Positions 1 to 13,731 of a stretch of DNA of 64,000 nucleotides are shown piece after piece. The stretch comes from Salticus scenicus. Taxonomy: Eukaryota; Arthropoda; Arachnida; Araneae; Salticidae. The stretch lies in assembly GCA_963930645.1 (NCBI GenBank), contig OZ005651.1:125455731-125519730 (forward strand), read 5' to 3'. Each line of letters opens with the position of its first letter. The first letter of the stretch is position 1. The translations under genes were made by a program, and so were the position numbers. The notes beneath the pieces are model-generated. The model was not told the DNA's origin, did not search any database, and saw only the letters and a program-made list of their open reading frames with translations.

Positions 1-188
1 AATAAAACCTTCTTGAAAAACCTTAGAAATGCAAAATTATGTACTTTTTAAAGATTAAATATGAACTTTCATTTCTCGTTTAAAATATGTCATGCCTTTA
101 AAGTACTTAGATATTCATGAATATATTATGTATTTTTCACTACTTTCACAAAAATCCCAACAATTTTCTTGCATTCATAAACTTCTAT

Positions 189-227
<39 letters not shown>

Positions 228-1796
228 CAGTATTTCGCAGAGTTATATTTCTAAATTTACTGTATAGATGATATAACAGTAAAAAATCTTATAATAAATA
301 ACAATTTACGTATTTTTTCATGGTATTCGAAAAAAAAAAATAGATTTTGTTTAAAGGACATGGATAAAAATTTTAAATGCATATATATATTAATAAAAAG
401 CAAAACTACTTCATTTATATAATATTTCTTAGATGTTTTAAACATATTTCTGTTAGTACTTTTTCACATATCATAAATATCTTTGAGTTAAATTTATTTT
501 ATTTTATTTTATTTTATTATTTATTTATTTTCTTTTTGCTCAGATTGCAGAAAATGACTTTTAAATGCGATTTAAAACAGCTGTTGGCTAAATACATGAA
601 ACTTAAAATCGAATAATTTTTTATCTGAAAGTGCTGAACATTCAACTAAACTAAATTCTCATAAATATTAGACTAAATTTCGACATAAAAGACCTGATTG
701 GATGATAAATCCAGCACCAATCACAACCAGCATTAACTATTGATTAATTTGACTGAGCAAATGCAACACGCTTGGAATTCTAATAATCCCCATAATATGA
801 GGATTTTGAATGTATTTTGGTGAAAAGCAAGGTTTTAGGGCTTGGGAGTATTATAAATCGGTCTAAGTGTTTGCAAATATTCGAGAAAAGTAGTTTCCAA
901 TACTAAACTTCTAGGTCTTGACAAACATACATTCGTTCAAAGTACGTATTCTGGATGTATAAATATGGCCATATTATGGCTAGATTCCATCTATAATTCA
1001 TAGTAAAAAAAAAAGCATATAATGAACACAATATGGTTCTGTCGAAATTTTGTATCCAAAAATTCTCATATATATATTTTTTAGTTTTATTAGTATTAGA
1101 TATACACTGTAAAAAAATTAAACCTCCGCATTAACCGTTAATTTTACCGCGAGATCGTACTTTTTACAGTTTATATATTGTATTTGCCATAATTAATCGT
1201 TTAATTGTCGCAAGTTTTACGAGTGAGCGTAAAATTTAAGGCAAATGTTTGGCAAAGTGGTCGCAATTTTTTGTATATAACCATGGGTGCTGACAGAAAG
1301 AAATCCAAGAAGAAGAAAACCTAGATGTTTTAGCCGTCTTCTTATTAGAATATTGTAATTTATGTTTTTGAAACTACTTTTCTTAAGAGGAAAAACACAG
1401 TACCCCCTCCCCTTTCTTTCCCCACAAGAATTTAAATACGAAATCATTTTTTGCTCATAGCAAAATATGGCATTATTTTTTTATATGGGCGTAACATGGA
1501 AACAAAAGTTATAATTTAAATTATTCATTGGTTACTCTAATTTTGCACTTTTGGTTAATGTTATACTTTTAAGAAAAGACATTTGAATATTTTAAATTTT
1601 CTATGGGTTTTCATATTTCATGGCTTTTACATGAATAAAATGGAAAATACCTGCCAATTTTTGCGTACTGCAATAGGTGCGGATTTCTTTTAAGCAGATT
1701 ACTTTAATTTGCACTAGAAGAAATATACATTTTAAAACTCATTTTTGTAAAAAGAAAATAAAAGTCCCGTGATAATTTTTTGTGTGTGTGTTTGTA

Positions 1797-1832
<36 letters not shown>

Positions 1833-4036
1833 AATGTTCAGATATATGTGTATGAAATTTGATTATTATGCATAAAATCTATGCATTTTAACTATTTCAG
1901 CATGTAAATTTTCTAAATTTATTCCTCTGTTTTTATTTTGAATAGATGTTCATAAAATTTCATAATGCTTTTTAGAAAATATTGCATGTGTCAGCTTTAA
2001 ACAAGAATAAAAAAGAAAGAATAAAGGCATACTTTTCGCATGGATTAATAAACACTTTTTAAAAGTGTTTTATTGGGAAATTTTAAAAATGTGTAACATA
2101 ATTAAAAATGCAGATTAAGTAATGACTACTTATGTTATATAATGTATCTGAATTTTTTTTTTCAGCCTCTGTAGACCAATAATTACTGCTAATCATATCA
2201 TATTCTATTGAAGCAAGCTTTTGTGAATCTGAAATGTATGTTAATTCTGTTACTACGTGCAATTTTGCAGTATTACGATATGTTTCATAGTAATAACCCC
2301 GCCCCTCATAAGCCATACTGTATACAAACTCTTTGAAAAGTCATTGTATACGAGCTACTCATATAATTTTCAATAGTAGATCGGCTTTAGTGAAACTGAA
2401 TAACATATATCAGTTTCAACAATATTCTGCAAATAACCAAATTAATAAATACGATTCAACTTAGCTGTACAGTTTAAAAAACCTATTATTTTCATTTACT
2501 GGTAGACAATATCACCTGCAGTAAACTTTTTTTTTTTTTTTTTTGAAAAAACTATATTTTCTTTTCCCTGTAAACTTGAGAATAAGGTCAGTGCTTTTAA
2601 TTTCTTAATTTTCCTCTCTAAACATAAACTTGAACTAATGTGGTTGCATGCCTTTAAATACTTAACGTATTTGATTTTATACAGGCGAATTTACTTTTAT
2701 GAAGCTTGACGGAGGGTTCGTTGAGGTATGTGTGGATGTGGGGGAAAAGTTTCACAATAAACAGTCTCTAATTTCGCTAACAGTTGCAGTATTTAATAAT
2801 ACTTATTTACAAGCATATATACAAAATATCTATTCGAAGCTTTAAATAAGTTTCTCGCACTCTCATAGTGCATAAAAATATAGCAAGTAATAGACTCGAG
2901 CTAGAGAACGGCAGGACACCCTTCCTCCATCTCTCCAAACCAGCTCACAGTACAACCACTGATGCTTTTCTCTGCATCCTTTTCGCGACCCCTTTAAGGG
3001 TTGCCATGACATATATTCCCCTCCATAGGGGATACCATAAAGGTGTGGGACTCGCCGGCATTACAATGAACTATGAGCAAAACGTTACTAATCTAAAAAA
3101 AATTGCACTTGATAGTAAGCATAAAATAAAAAGTACCATAATAAACAACCAATATACCTATAAGTAAAATAATTAAACAAGTAATACAGTAAAACCTCAA
3201 TAAATTTCCGCTTATATTAAAAGGTCACCTTCATTTAGGCTTAATTTCTCATGGTCGAAAAGTTTTTCGGTAGAATTTAATACTAATTTACCTTTACTAA
3301 ATGTCCTCGTTCAAATATGTACCTCTTACAGGGATCACATTTTGTACAAGCAGATAATTTTACCTTTTCCTTTAATCAAATTAATCACTGTCCTGTTTTT
3401 AATTGAGGATAATCTCCTTGAGTGTAATAACATTCTTCGTGTAGCCAAAATAAAGAGATAAAATTTCGTATTTCTGAATGTGGCATATTGAGAAATGATA
3501 TTAATGCTTGGAAGATGGAATTTTGTATCTTATCATCATTTACCTAATAATTTAAATGCATTGGCTATTAAATGTGTAATGTTGACTTAAAATGACAAAG
3601 AAATGTATTTAAACCTAGCTAAGATTAAAATTAGTTTTTTCTGCCAAAAAAAAAAAAAAAAAAAAAATGGAAATTTATAGATTAGTTGATATTTTGATTC
3701 ACATTCAAAAATGATGCTAAACTGAATTATTTGTTCCATTCTAGAAAACAATTTTTGGAAAATAAATCTTCAATAATAAGATTTAAATTCAAATTTGTTC
3801 TGATCTTTTCAAAATAGCCTTTCATCTTCGGTCTTAATCTATCCTGAAATTTTTACATTTCAACGTGCAGTATGTTTTGAGATCTGAAATCTCAATTTAA
3901 AGCCAAATGGGGAAAAACGATGGTGTAATGGAATAAAATCATGAAAAATATTTCTAGAGCGATTTTATTTTAATTAATATATGTTGTTAATGGGATCTTT
4001 CTAAATCTAGTAAAGTCTTCGTTTTTATCAGGAAAA

Positions 4037-4071
<35 letters not shown>

Positions 4072-4690
4072 AAGTTGTTTTAAAAATAGAACTATATTAC
4101 TCCGGCAATTGCATGCTTTTCATCGGCCAAAATGCCGTGATGCGGTTCTTACTTCATACTTGCAAGGCATACTTACTTCATACTTGAGTTGCTCACGTTG
4201 GGTGGTTGACCAACGTGAATGCAGTCAATAAATTTTCATTTTGAAGAAAATATTTTTAATTTTAAAATTTCCCATTTCGTCAAAAAAGTATTTAGATAAT
4301 ATTTCAAATAAAAGATGTATTTTGTAATTATCTATATTCCATTTCATCGTTATTTATAATAAATTAAAAAAAAATTTAAAGCGAAAAAGTTTAAATGTCT
4401 CAAGCACACGAATTTATACCATGGTCCATGGTCTTTGGAGTTCATGCGTACATCATCCAGATCCAAAAGTTTCAGTGCTCGCCAGATGTTAGTTGTTTAC
4501 ACTGTATCCCTCCGCTTGTATTTATGTTTTCAAAGCCTCGGTCGAACGCGGATATTAAACAAAATTTCTAAAATTTCCTTAACCCTGTGTATGTATTTGT
4601 ATAACCCCACAGTTTTTTTGCAGAAAGTGTTTGGTCAAATACTTATGTCTGCAGACAGTTTTCAATTTTATCTGGTTATATGAACAACGA
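1..4690. other. Gene-free AT-rich stretch
   Basis: I see no exon or protein-like reading frame here. Short open frames are low-complexity. Simple repeats include a long T run near 185-224, (TA)n near 1800-1830, a T run near 2527-2544, an A run near 3646-3667 and a T run near 4041-4067. A tiny inverted pair (CACTGTAAAAAA near 1105, TTTTTACAGT near 1161) could be a degraded MITE. The segment 2870-3070 is less AT-rich than its surroundings but matches nothing I recognise. Confidence 0.6.
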
Positions 4691-5250
4691 AATGATTTCA
4701 TATTTCAGTGATGAGCTGCAAAATTACCGTTAATTTGGTAAATAGCCTTTACAGAAAGCCAGAAAATTGAATTATTTTGTTTTGATGAGAAATAATTTTG
4801 TATTATGGAAAATATTTTTAAATATTTATAATTAGCAGTGAAATAATTTCATATTTCAATGTTAGGCCGCAAAATGACATATTTCAATGTAAATAACCCT
4901 AAAAAATCGTTGAGTTTCATCGATTTGCAGCAAAATAAGTCTATTACCACAATTTTGCTTCATTAACCATATATTTGGACTGTTAGCGCCAAAATGCTTG
5001 TACATTTCAGTAACAGGTTACAAAATTATTGCATATTTCGGTAAATTTCTTTGAATAAAGCAAATTTTTTTGATTGGAAAAGAAATAATCATGAATTTTT
5101 GCAAGTATTTGTGATATTAAACATAAAATTTGTCAGTTTGTGGAGAAGGGTTCTGCATTTCAATAATAAGCCACAAAATTATCATGGCTTAAAGAAATAG
5201 ATTAGGGAAAAAAATATATTGATTAGAGCGAAAAATAAACTCTTATTTCT
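4690..5250. repeat. Diverged tandem repeat, period ~150 bp
   Basis: A recurring phrase, a CATTTCA-like start followed by a purine-rich spacer and CAAAATTA, appears near 4694, 4849, 4997 and 5154, about 150 bp apart each time. Copies are clearly diverged, so this is an old tandem array rather than a fresh expansion. No protein-like frame runs through it. Confidence 0.55.
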
Positions 5251-5349
5251 GAAATTAATTATCATGAAGCATAAAGTTTCTCAATAAGTGGTAATAAGAT
5301 GCCATGTTCAAAAAAGCTCAGAACACCGTGACAATGTACTTTTTAAATA

Positions 5350-5811
5350 TTTTTACTCCCTTATACTTTGTATAAGGAAGTACAGTAATCCCGATTTGCG
5401 AGATACATTTTATATTTCACATTGCTCGAAAACGAATGATCGCAGAATGTTGCAAATTTATACGTATGACTGTCGTGATGTCTAGTTGTAAACCTGCAAG
5501 TTTCGTTTGAACACGAGCTCTCGTTTTAGAGATATCAGCGATTTTACACGTCACACGATTTTTCGTGACGTCTGTAGTATGTGCGCGTGTGTGTGTTTGT
5601 ATCTCACATAACTCAAAAACGGTTGGACGTAGAACCTCGCAAATTGGTATATAGTTTTGTTATATCATCTAGTTGTGCACTTCCTTTTTTGATCTTTCTG
5701 TGATTTTCCGTTTTGGAGATATTTACGAAAATTATATTCATAATGCCAAATGTACAAAGGTTTTGGTCATTATATATGACCTTCCAACATAGAGATTTCA
5801 AAATAAGCTAG
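5350..5811. repeat. Dispersed repeat, left part (split by a transposon)
   Basis: It starts with the palindrome CTTATACTTTGTATAAG and shows clear similarity to 17540-17900, sharing phrases such as AATCCCGATTTG, AAAACGAATGATCG and TGTTGCAAATTTATA. The match resumes after 9778 (TAATGATATTATT), so the transposon at 5814-9775 is inserted in this copy. The family is unknown to me and no protein is evident. Confidence 0.75.
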
Positions 5812-5813
5812 TA

Positions 5814-8800
5814 GTCCGGTCAAAAAACTGGAGCCCGAGTGTTTTTTGGTGGGAACCTTTTTTTTAATTCTTGAAATATATGTTTGACATGTTAAGGATG
5901 AAATAGAGAGGGTACCATTTTTGTAATTTGGGCGTTTGGCCGCCATTTTGAAAAATGGCGACCATTATTAACAGTAAAGAAAAACACCGAAATCATAAAA
6001 TTTTTTATGCGATTTCCATGTGTATGGTGTCCGTCGAAAGATAAAAAAATTGTTCTGCTTCTTTATTAAGCATTTGTCTTTAAAACTGTAGAAAGCAAAT
6101 ATTTACAACAGGAAATGTGTCTTATTTGGTGTGATTAAAAGAAAAAAAAAATATAATGAAACAAATTTTCAATGATATAGCAAATCCTACGCAATTTAAT
6201 ATTAAGATAACTTTAATTAGTATTATCTCAGTTGTATTCTTTCATTTTTCTAGATGATTAATTAACTCGTTAATAGAAAATGGACACTCCTGGTTAGTCA
6301 AAAACAGTAAAAATGACAAGCTTTTTTGGTTGCTTTGTCCACAGATTCGAACAATAAAAAATGTTGCACAGAAAATGAATGTGTGGCATGTGAACAATCA
6401 AATACGTACAAAAAGAACTCTTTACAGAACCAAATCAGAATAACATGAAATAATATTGCAAAGAAAGCGCAAAAAGGGAAAGATTCGGGCACGAAATATG
6501 TAACATCCTTGAGAAATTAAAAGAAGCACTTTTCCTACGAAAGTTAACAAACTTTGCAAGCTTGAAATATTTGGCCAGATTCTGGCACGAGCAGAAGATT
6601 TAGATAAAAGATCTGTTCTTGGAATTAAGAATGAAAAATGTATTGAACATTCTAAGTTCCAGACAAATGAGACACTCCTACGTGTAGTAGCCGTACATGT
6701 CAGAGCCAGTCATTCTGTATTATTTGTAGTGAAGCGCTGCAAGGAAAAACAGTTAAAAATAAGCTTAGGGGAAGAACACCTGGGAAATTTCACAGATTAG
6801 TAACTTTGGATGCTTGGAAAACATTTTCGAAGGCTACTACGTTAAAGATGAACAAGCAAAGAATAGACTGCAAGATTTAGTTAGACTCTGTGAAAGTGAC
6901 GGAGGGATCCTGAAAACAACAGCGTGTGTCATTCAGTATCACAAAGACTGCTGGACAACCAATATAAAACGCGCAGACCTGTATATAACGAGGCCGCTAG
7001 TAATGTCAAAAAAGAACAACAACCGGCAGTGACTTAATTGGTTTGCTGAAAAATGGACTGAGGCATTCAATAAATTGTATGAACATATTATCGAGTTCTT
7101 GGATATTCGAGAAGAAGTTTATACATTTAGAAGGCCTGGTTGCATGAATACGAGCAAATCCAGAGATATATGATGATAACAAACGCCACTTGTGATGATA
7201 AGCATACCCTTAGAATACTTGGACAAAAGCTTGAAACATACTTTGGAAAGGGTATTGAATTTCAATTGCGATTTAGATGAAACGATTCATCTATAGTATT
7301 TTTCTCCAAGCATCGGGGAGCGCATGTGGAAAATGTCCTGAATTGTTGGGGCACAAACACTTCATATATTGCTATTAATATATATAGATAATCTGCTTAG
7401 TATATTAATATTGCTATCAATATACTAAGAAAATTTGCAGTTTTGTATTTAAGGTAGAATCGGAAAAAATCCATAATTCTGAAGAAGCAGTTTTGTTCTC
7501 ACCCAGAACTGTGTTCATCAAGAACGAAATAAGACATGAAGGTAATTTAGGAAGTGAAATTTGCTCTTAAGGAATGGGATGGGGTCCCTTGGATTTTATG
7601 TGTGCCAAACCTTCCCTCGGTTTGAAGCGGGTAGCCAGTGACTGAAAAAGTAGTCAAGAGTGGTGCTCACAGCTCATGAAGAGGGGACATCCATGTCATA
7701 TTGTCAGAAGAAATATTGGACCGTGTTGTCTTAGGATCTCGATTTTTGCGTGATCCCATCAGCAAAAGGAAAATAAAAATATTCGTGACGAAGACTCCTG
7801 TGCATCAGTGTAAGCAAACATTAAGGAAATTGGCAGACCCTGCCAGAACGAAGGAAGTTTTAGATCTTTTAACTAGTACAGAAACTTCTACGGTGACTTT
7901 ACTGGGTATCAATCAGTACAAAATAATAACAGTTAGCTGGTCTCTTTTATAACTGATGGCTTTTTCTACAAACCTGTCAAATACAAAATTATGACACTGA
8001 TGACTTTAAAACCTGTAAAATCATCATCTCTTTACCACGACGTCATAGATATGGGAATGGTATGTAACAAATTACAGCCGCACATGATCTTGAACTGTTA
8101 TGCCTCTCGCCTCTTACAAGTACATACTGAGTCGTCATACTCAAGCAATAGCGTTTCACTTAATCAATGATATTTACAATGAGAAAGCGTTGATTTAAGG
8201 TATTAAATAACATGAACTAAAACGCCGTAAGCAATCATACGGATTCGTTCCAAAAATTACCCTCTTGCTCCTCAAAAATGCCTACAGGTAAAGCATGGCG
8301 TTCATTTCTATAGAAGCCTGTGAACAAAATGAGGCTGCGACTTCTTATTTTGAACGAGGGGCAATCATATGAACACAAGAATGATTTTGTTCATGTGATT
8401 GAACATATGAACACACTGAATATATGATACGATTAGGAGATCCATGTATTACACCATAGACCTTTGCTATAATCTTACATCTGGTGAATATGATCCCCGA
8501 TTTAAAGCACTACAATTATTTGAAGCAGTTACTACAACATTTTTTCCAAGCAGCTTCTCAGTTATTTGGTTCTCAATCAGTTGTTCTTGATTTTGAAGAT
8601 ACTGATGTATGGACTATTGCTTCATACATCAGTTACTTGAATGAGCCAGACTTGTACATGCAACGGAAAAATCGGGAACAGACGCAAAATTCCATCAGTG
8701 CCGGTCATCGATCTCGGAACAAAAGGTGGCAAGCGCTGCATTTGGAGTGTAGTATACATTTACAGGTTGTAATACAATAGAATGCTTTTATGGCTTGGGG

Positions 8801-9775
8801 AAAGTCGCAGCTATGACATGCCTTCTTCAGGAAAGTAATGAGACACTTCTGCAAACAATGTAACATCTTGAAGTTGAAGAGGAATTATCTGATGAACAGT
8901 TCCTACTATTAAAATTGTTAACCCTTAGAATAATCTATAATGACCCAATGAGTCACGAAAATGGCGCCAGATGCATCAGTATGATACAGCTAGGCTGCCT
9001 CCTGATGAAGATTCATTTAAAGAACTTTGTCTTCGAAGGCACTTGCAAACGTATGAATATAAGAATGCGAGGATAGCAAAATATCTGCTTTCAACCAAAT
9101 TTGGGTGGGTGTAAGGCGAAGATTTGCTTCAACCTGTCATACACACGATATCATCTCCCAGTTGGAGGAAAGTTGCATCATTCTAAAGAAGAGGAATCAG
9201 ACGGTGAATCAAACGAAGAAAAAAAAACGCCCCACAGTGTATGACTCAACTATGGAAGACATCAACACAGATGAAGAGTTCGGTGCTTGAATTTTTTACG
9301 ATATGAGATGCATAAAGATGATTATCAGCTTTCATATATGATTAGGGCATAAAATAACTATTGTACCTTAAAAAAAAAACTATAATAATAAGTATTGCCT
9401 ATGTTGTAAGGTCTAATATATCACAATAAATAAGTGATAGAACTACGTTTACCCAAAATCATGTTATTATACTTTTATGTGTAATTACTATCAAATTTTC
9501 AGATTAAAAGCTTTAACATAGGTAAATAGATAGAAGAATTAATTATCAGTCCAACAACACCTTAAATGTGGAAGTTTTCCAAGTAAATGTCAAAATTTCT
9601 GTTTATTTTCCTACTGTTAACATTAGCCGCCATTTTTCAAAATCGCGGCCAAACGCCCAAATTACAAAAATGGCACCCATGCTAAATTTCATTCTTAACA
9701 TGTCAAAAATGATTTACAAACACAAAAAAAAAGGTCCCCTCGAAAAACGCACATACTTCAGTTTTATGACCGGAC
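5814..9775 (+). mobile_element. DNA transposon with ~180-bp terminal inverted repeats
   Basis: The left end (5814 to about 5993) is repeated inverted at the right end (about 9597 to 9775). Both begin GTCCGGTCA and share AATTTGGGCGTTTGGCCGC and a stretch around TTGACATGTTAAG. TA dinucleotides flank both ends (5812-5813 and 9776-9777), suggesting a TA target duplication, although the terminal symmetry could also be written as starting at TAGTCC. The similarity of both flanks to the repeat copy at 17540-17900 supports these boundaries. The interior carries a broken protein on the + strand with a Cys pair, a YHKDCW motif and XPG/FEN-like nuclease motifs. The superfamily is uncertain: the nuclease recalls Academ-type elements, but their reported target duplications are 3-4 bp, not TA. 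Confidence 0.8.
6690..9290 (+). pseudogene. Broken transposon protein: Cys/His motifs plus XPG/FEN-like nuclease
   Basis: No frame is continuous, but protein-like segments follow one another in the + direction. Near 6713 a frame reads FCIICSEALQG, a CxxC pair, followed by a basic stretch. After a frameshift near 6845, the frame 6814-7032 contains QYHKDCWTT, a Cys/His motif common in uncharacterised invertebrate transposon proteins. Frame 8484-8780 contains VVLDFEDTDVW, resembling the DTDV acidic motif of PIN/XPG-type nucleases. At 8762-8815 another frame reads TGCNTIECFYGLGKVAA, which resembles the helix-turn-helix GCD...G-GK-A motif of FEN1/XPG proteins. At 8978-9112 RLPPDEDSFKEL leads into a conserved-looking C-terminal block. 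Several frameshifts and stops separate these, so it cannot encode one protein. The transposition chemistry is not inferable from this alone. Confidence 0.6.
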
Positions 9776-9777
9776 TA

Positions 9778-9860
9778 TAATGGCCCATAATGATATTATT
9801 TTGAATGTTGTCGACACTTATGCGTGCAGAAAGTAATTTGTAAAGGCATAAGCAGGTTCT
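9778..9860. repeat. Dispersed repeat, right part
   Basis: Continuation of the repeat interrupted at 5811. The phrase TAATGATATTATTTTGAA here pairs with TAATGATATTATTATGAA near 17868, followed by GTTGTC and TGCATG/TGCGTG-like text in both. Similarity fades after about 9860. Confidence 0.65.
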
Positions 9861-12800
9861 AGTCGACGAATGCTTTTTATTTTTATATAGTTTTGTGACT
9901 CATTTATAGAACTTTCGAAGAATTTAGTTCTGCGCAATAAACCAATGAATTTTTCCAGAATATTCCAGAACTCTCTTATTATTGCAGTCCGAGCTTCCAA
10001 ACTTTGGCAACCCTAATCTACAAGTTTTCGCCAAATTTGTTCGCCAACTCGACAAATTCGATGCCAAGACCAAAAATCTACGCTGGATATAAATTTGCAG
10101 TATGGCGAGATTAGCCATAAAATTTTGCAGCAAATTTGTTTTAGGATAGTCAGAAACCCTTTCTTTATTTTAACTGAGTTAATTTTTTTTGGCAAAGTTT
10201 ATCTTTTCCTGATATACTAATTTTTGCCAGAGAACAAAACTGGGCCGTCTATACTCGAATGATTTTCGTTGAACTCCAAGTTGCGCATTTGCCAATGAGA
10301 GATTCTGTAACAAGCCGTGGAGTACTATTCCTAAAAAAACTACTATATTTGTCTCGGTGGTATATATAATCGTATTATCGTGCCTTTTTTGGTTGGAGTA
10401 GCATTTTTTTTGAAAGAATGTTCGTGGACTGGAACCTGCCACCTGCCTGTTTATTTATGAATCAGTTACCTCACACAAAACTGTCAATGTTTTCATAAAA
10501 ATACGTATATTCCTATGGTTGTATAAGGAAGTCATGCGGTGGCTATATCAGATTTTTTTCTACTGCATTACCGTTTTATTGTCAATAAATATAATAATAA
10601 TAATAAATAAAAAATAAGTAAAAAAAAAAAATCGCCTTTAAATGAATGTGTTAAATAAAAAATAAATAGCATAACAGCCGTTGCTAAGATTCGCAGACGA
10701 TTACAATGGAAAAATAAATTTATGAAAAATGAAACATAGAAACCAACATTTAAAATAAAGAAAAAACAAATAAAATAAAATAAAATAAATCTTATTTGAA
10801 ATACGAAAAAATCTCGATTAAGATAAAAACTCATATGTAAAATCTGTTAGATTAAGATTATTTCGTACCCCAAATATCACACAATACTATTTTTTCTTAA
10901 ATGTGTAGTAGAAATATGCAAAAAAATAAATAAATAAATAAATAAATAAATAACTGCGATGCTTTAGAAAATGCAAGAAATAATATTAAAAGTAAGGTAT
11001 TTATAGTTTAGTATTTGTTTACTATAGATTTAATGTAAAATGAATTTCTCATATATATATATTTATTAAAAAAAAATCTTTTACCTATATAAATTTCTCT
11101 TAACTATAAAACAGTCATCAAAGTTACTCAATGATCATTTGAATTAATCTTCCTGTTGTAATCCTACTTCCCAACATGCTAAATTTTTTTTAACAAATTA
11201 CTTTGATAGAAAAAAAATTTAAAAAAAAGTTAAAATATTTTCCCACTAATTGGGTGTATTTCGTAACAAAAACAACTAGCCATTTAAAGAATCCTCCACC
11301 CCCACCGAAAGAAAGAAAATCTGTATTTGTTTACACAAAGTTCAAAATCTAAAAAATTAAAAATAACTCTTTTGAATCAGTTCGTCAGTAGGTAAATCCA
11401 AATTATGCTTCCCCTCTGTACAAAATAAAGCCATAATTTTTCTCCTTTCTTTAAACCTTTTCTACTCTGTAAATGTAACATAACAAAAACAATTTACTTT
11501 CCAAAGTTTCCATTCTACAAGTGAAAAAGTAATTTTAATTACCAAAATAAAATTCTGCTTAAACTTTTCCAATCATGAAAAAAACATCCCGTTTTAAAAT
11601 GTGCGCAATTTGTTATTTAATTGAAATAATGCGAAATTTACGTTACCAGTCCATTAATATAAAAAAGAATGATTTATAATTTATTTAAAATGTTATATTT
11701 TATTGTGTATATACACCACAATAGATTATTTTAGCCGTAAAAAATAACCCAAAAAGAAATAATAAAATAATTAAAAATTTAAATATATAAGGTATATTTT
11801 GATTCTCTTATAGGCTTTAAACTAAATCTGAATTACATGAATAGAATTATTAAAAGTAAAAAATAAATTTATTAAAGCACCTCTTACTTTCTTAATCAAT
11901 ATATCCTTTTTAGCCTTTATTAATACCTTAAAACTAATGTTATTAATCTTTTGTTCTCATTTAAATATATATGCTTTGTTATTCTTTAGTTACCTGGAAG
12001 AATTAGATAGTTAAACCATATACTTCCTTCGACCTGATTTACAACAGAACTTGCAATCTAAAAAAGATAGTCGCAATTGAAATAAAAAAATCAAATGTAT
12101 AGGCGAAATCCACACCAGTTCGGAGTTAAAACATGAACAAAATCTTACTTACAATTATAATGAATACACAATTATAATTACTATTATGAAAAAGTAGCTG
12201 ATTTCAAAACCCCCAAAACTGCATTACAAGTTTGCAGTTACCAACGCATTTCATGCAATTTATTTTAGGCTGAATAACAATTTACTTACTTTCATTTTAC
12301 TCAAATATATGATATACTATATTATTTATTATTTTGCACATCGTGCATTTAACATGTTATTAAATTGGAATTTTGATGCTGTAAATGTTTCATAATGTAA
12401 GCACATGAAGATTACGTACATTTACTAAATCACTCTTAAAACAAAATATCATTTTCTGTGACGTAATACTTTAATTTATTCATGTATAAAAATATTTCAA
12501 AATATCCTAATAATTTAATAATTATATCAAGCTGAAATTTGAAACGTCTAAAGTGGGTAATAAAATTATTAGATAAAGTTAATTTTTAATTTTTTTTTCT
12601 TTTTTCTGAGGAAATACTGTACGAAATGGCCTTGCACTTTAGACGTGCAAAGAGCATTCATTAATTCATACTTTCCAGCAATGATTTAATCACGAGTAGG
12701 GGGACCAATCATAAATACATGAAAATGACACTTTGGATTACCCAGTATTAAAAAAAAAGCTACAAATGATTTGTAATTTTAACGCAAGATTTCATTTACT

Positions 12801-13518
12801 ACATAAATATTTGAATGCAGGAATACAAGAAAATTTTGACAGGTGTAAAAAAAAAATTCTAAAATTATTAATTTTTGGGAAAGTTTTTTGTTTATAACAA
12901 GAAAGTATCTCAACAAAATTTACAATTCCTATAGAAAAAATTATAAAATACTCGATAAACATTCTTTTGAAACGTAAAATGCACATGTATAAGTAACTAA
13001 AATAATGTTAGAGTTATCAGCCCATAATTGTATTTCCGCATATCACGTATTTAATTTACAGTTCCGATGACTTCACCTACATTTTTATAAAAAATTCCTT
13101 ATGGGCTAGCAGCAAATCTTAAAAAACGTAAAATTCGACTTTCTTTTTATTCGATTTAAATGAACTTTATAACATAAGTTGACCTAGATATCTATATTTT
13201 ATCTTATGTATTAGAAAATGTGCAATCGTTCATTAATAAAATATTTATAATAAGAACTCAAATTTCATTAAGAGTTAAACCTATGCATTTTATGTTTCAG
13301 AAGAATGTTTCTTTAATACTTTGTAAATTTTATGAAAGTTTTGTAAAATTTTGTTCAAATTCAGTCTTGTTATAAAGAAAACAATCTTTCTGAAATAAAT
13401 AAATATATATATATTTTTTTTTTTTAACTCTCTCCTAAATACTTTTAGTATTCCCAGAAAAAGTATACAAATATTGTAGTAGTAAATGAAATCACAAGTT
13501 AAAGTTACATCTGATTGG
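9861..13518. other. Gene-free AT-rich stretch
   Basis: No exon or protein homology is visible. A CAGGGTTGCC-like hAT terminus may lie inverted near 9998-10018 but I could not find its partner. The rest is AT-rich with A runs, a short (AAAT)n tract near 10920-10950 and a (TA)n near 11050-11060. Confidence 0.55.
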
Positions 13519-13520
13519 TA

Positions 13521-13731
13521 CAGTCGGTAACAAAAGTATCCGAACACTAACAAAAATCCCTATGTAAAAAGTAGAGTTAATACTGTTTTGTTAAATAAAT
13601 CCTTGTCGAATCATGTTCTTAGACTGACTAAGAACATGATTCGACAAGCATTTATTTAACAAAACAGTATTAACTCTACTTTTTTTATATAGGAAATTTT
13701 TCTAGTGTTCGGACACTTTTGTTACTGACTG
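13521..13731. mobile_element. Hairpin MITE, Tc1/mariner type, copy 1
   Basis: A 211-bp element that folds almost end to end. The left terminus CAGTCGGTAACAAAAG mirrors the right CTTTTGTTACTGACTG, and the centre is a near-perfect hairpin around 13616-13631. TA flanks both ends. A diverged copy lies at 37349-37575, so it is a family, not a chance palindrome. It has no coding capacity and would need a transposase in trans. Confidence 0.88.

Noticed and set aside
2868..3167. 99-codon frame with mixed composition
   Set aside because: No family resemblance, no splice or start context that stands out, and it lies in repeat-like DNA.
13290..13553. 87-codon frame on the minus strand
   Set aside because: Low complexity and overlaps the end of the hairpin MITE; no protein-like conservation.
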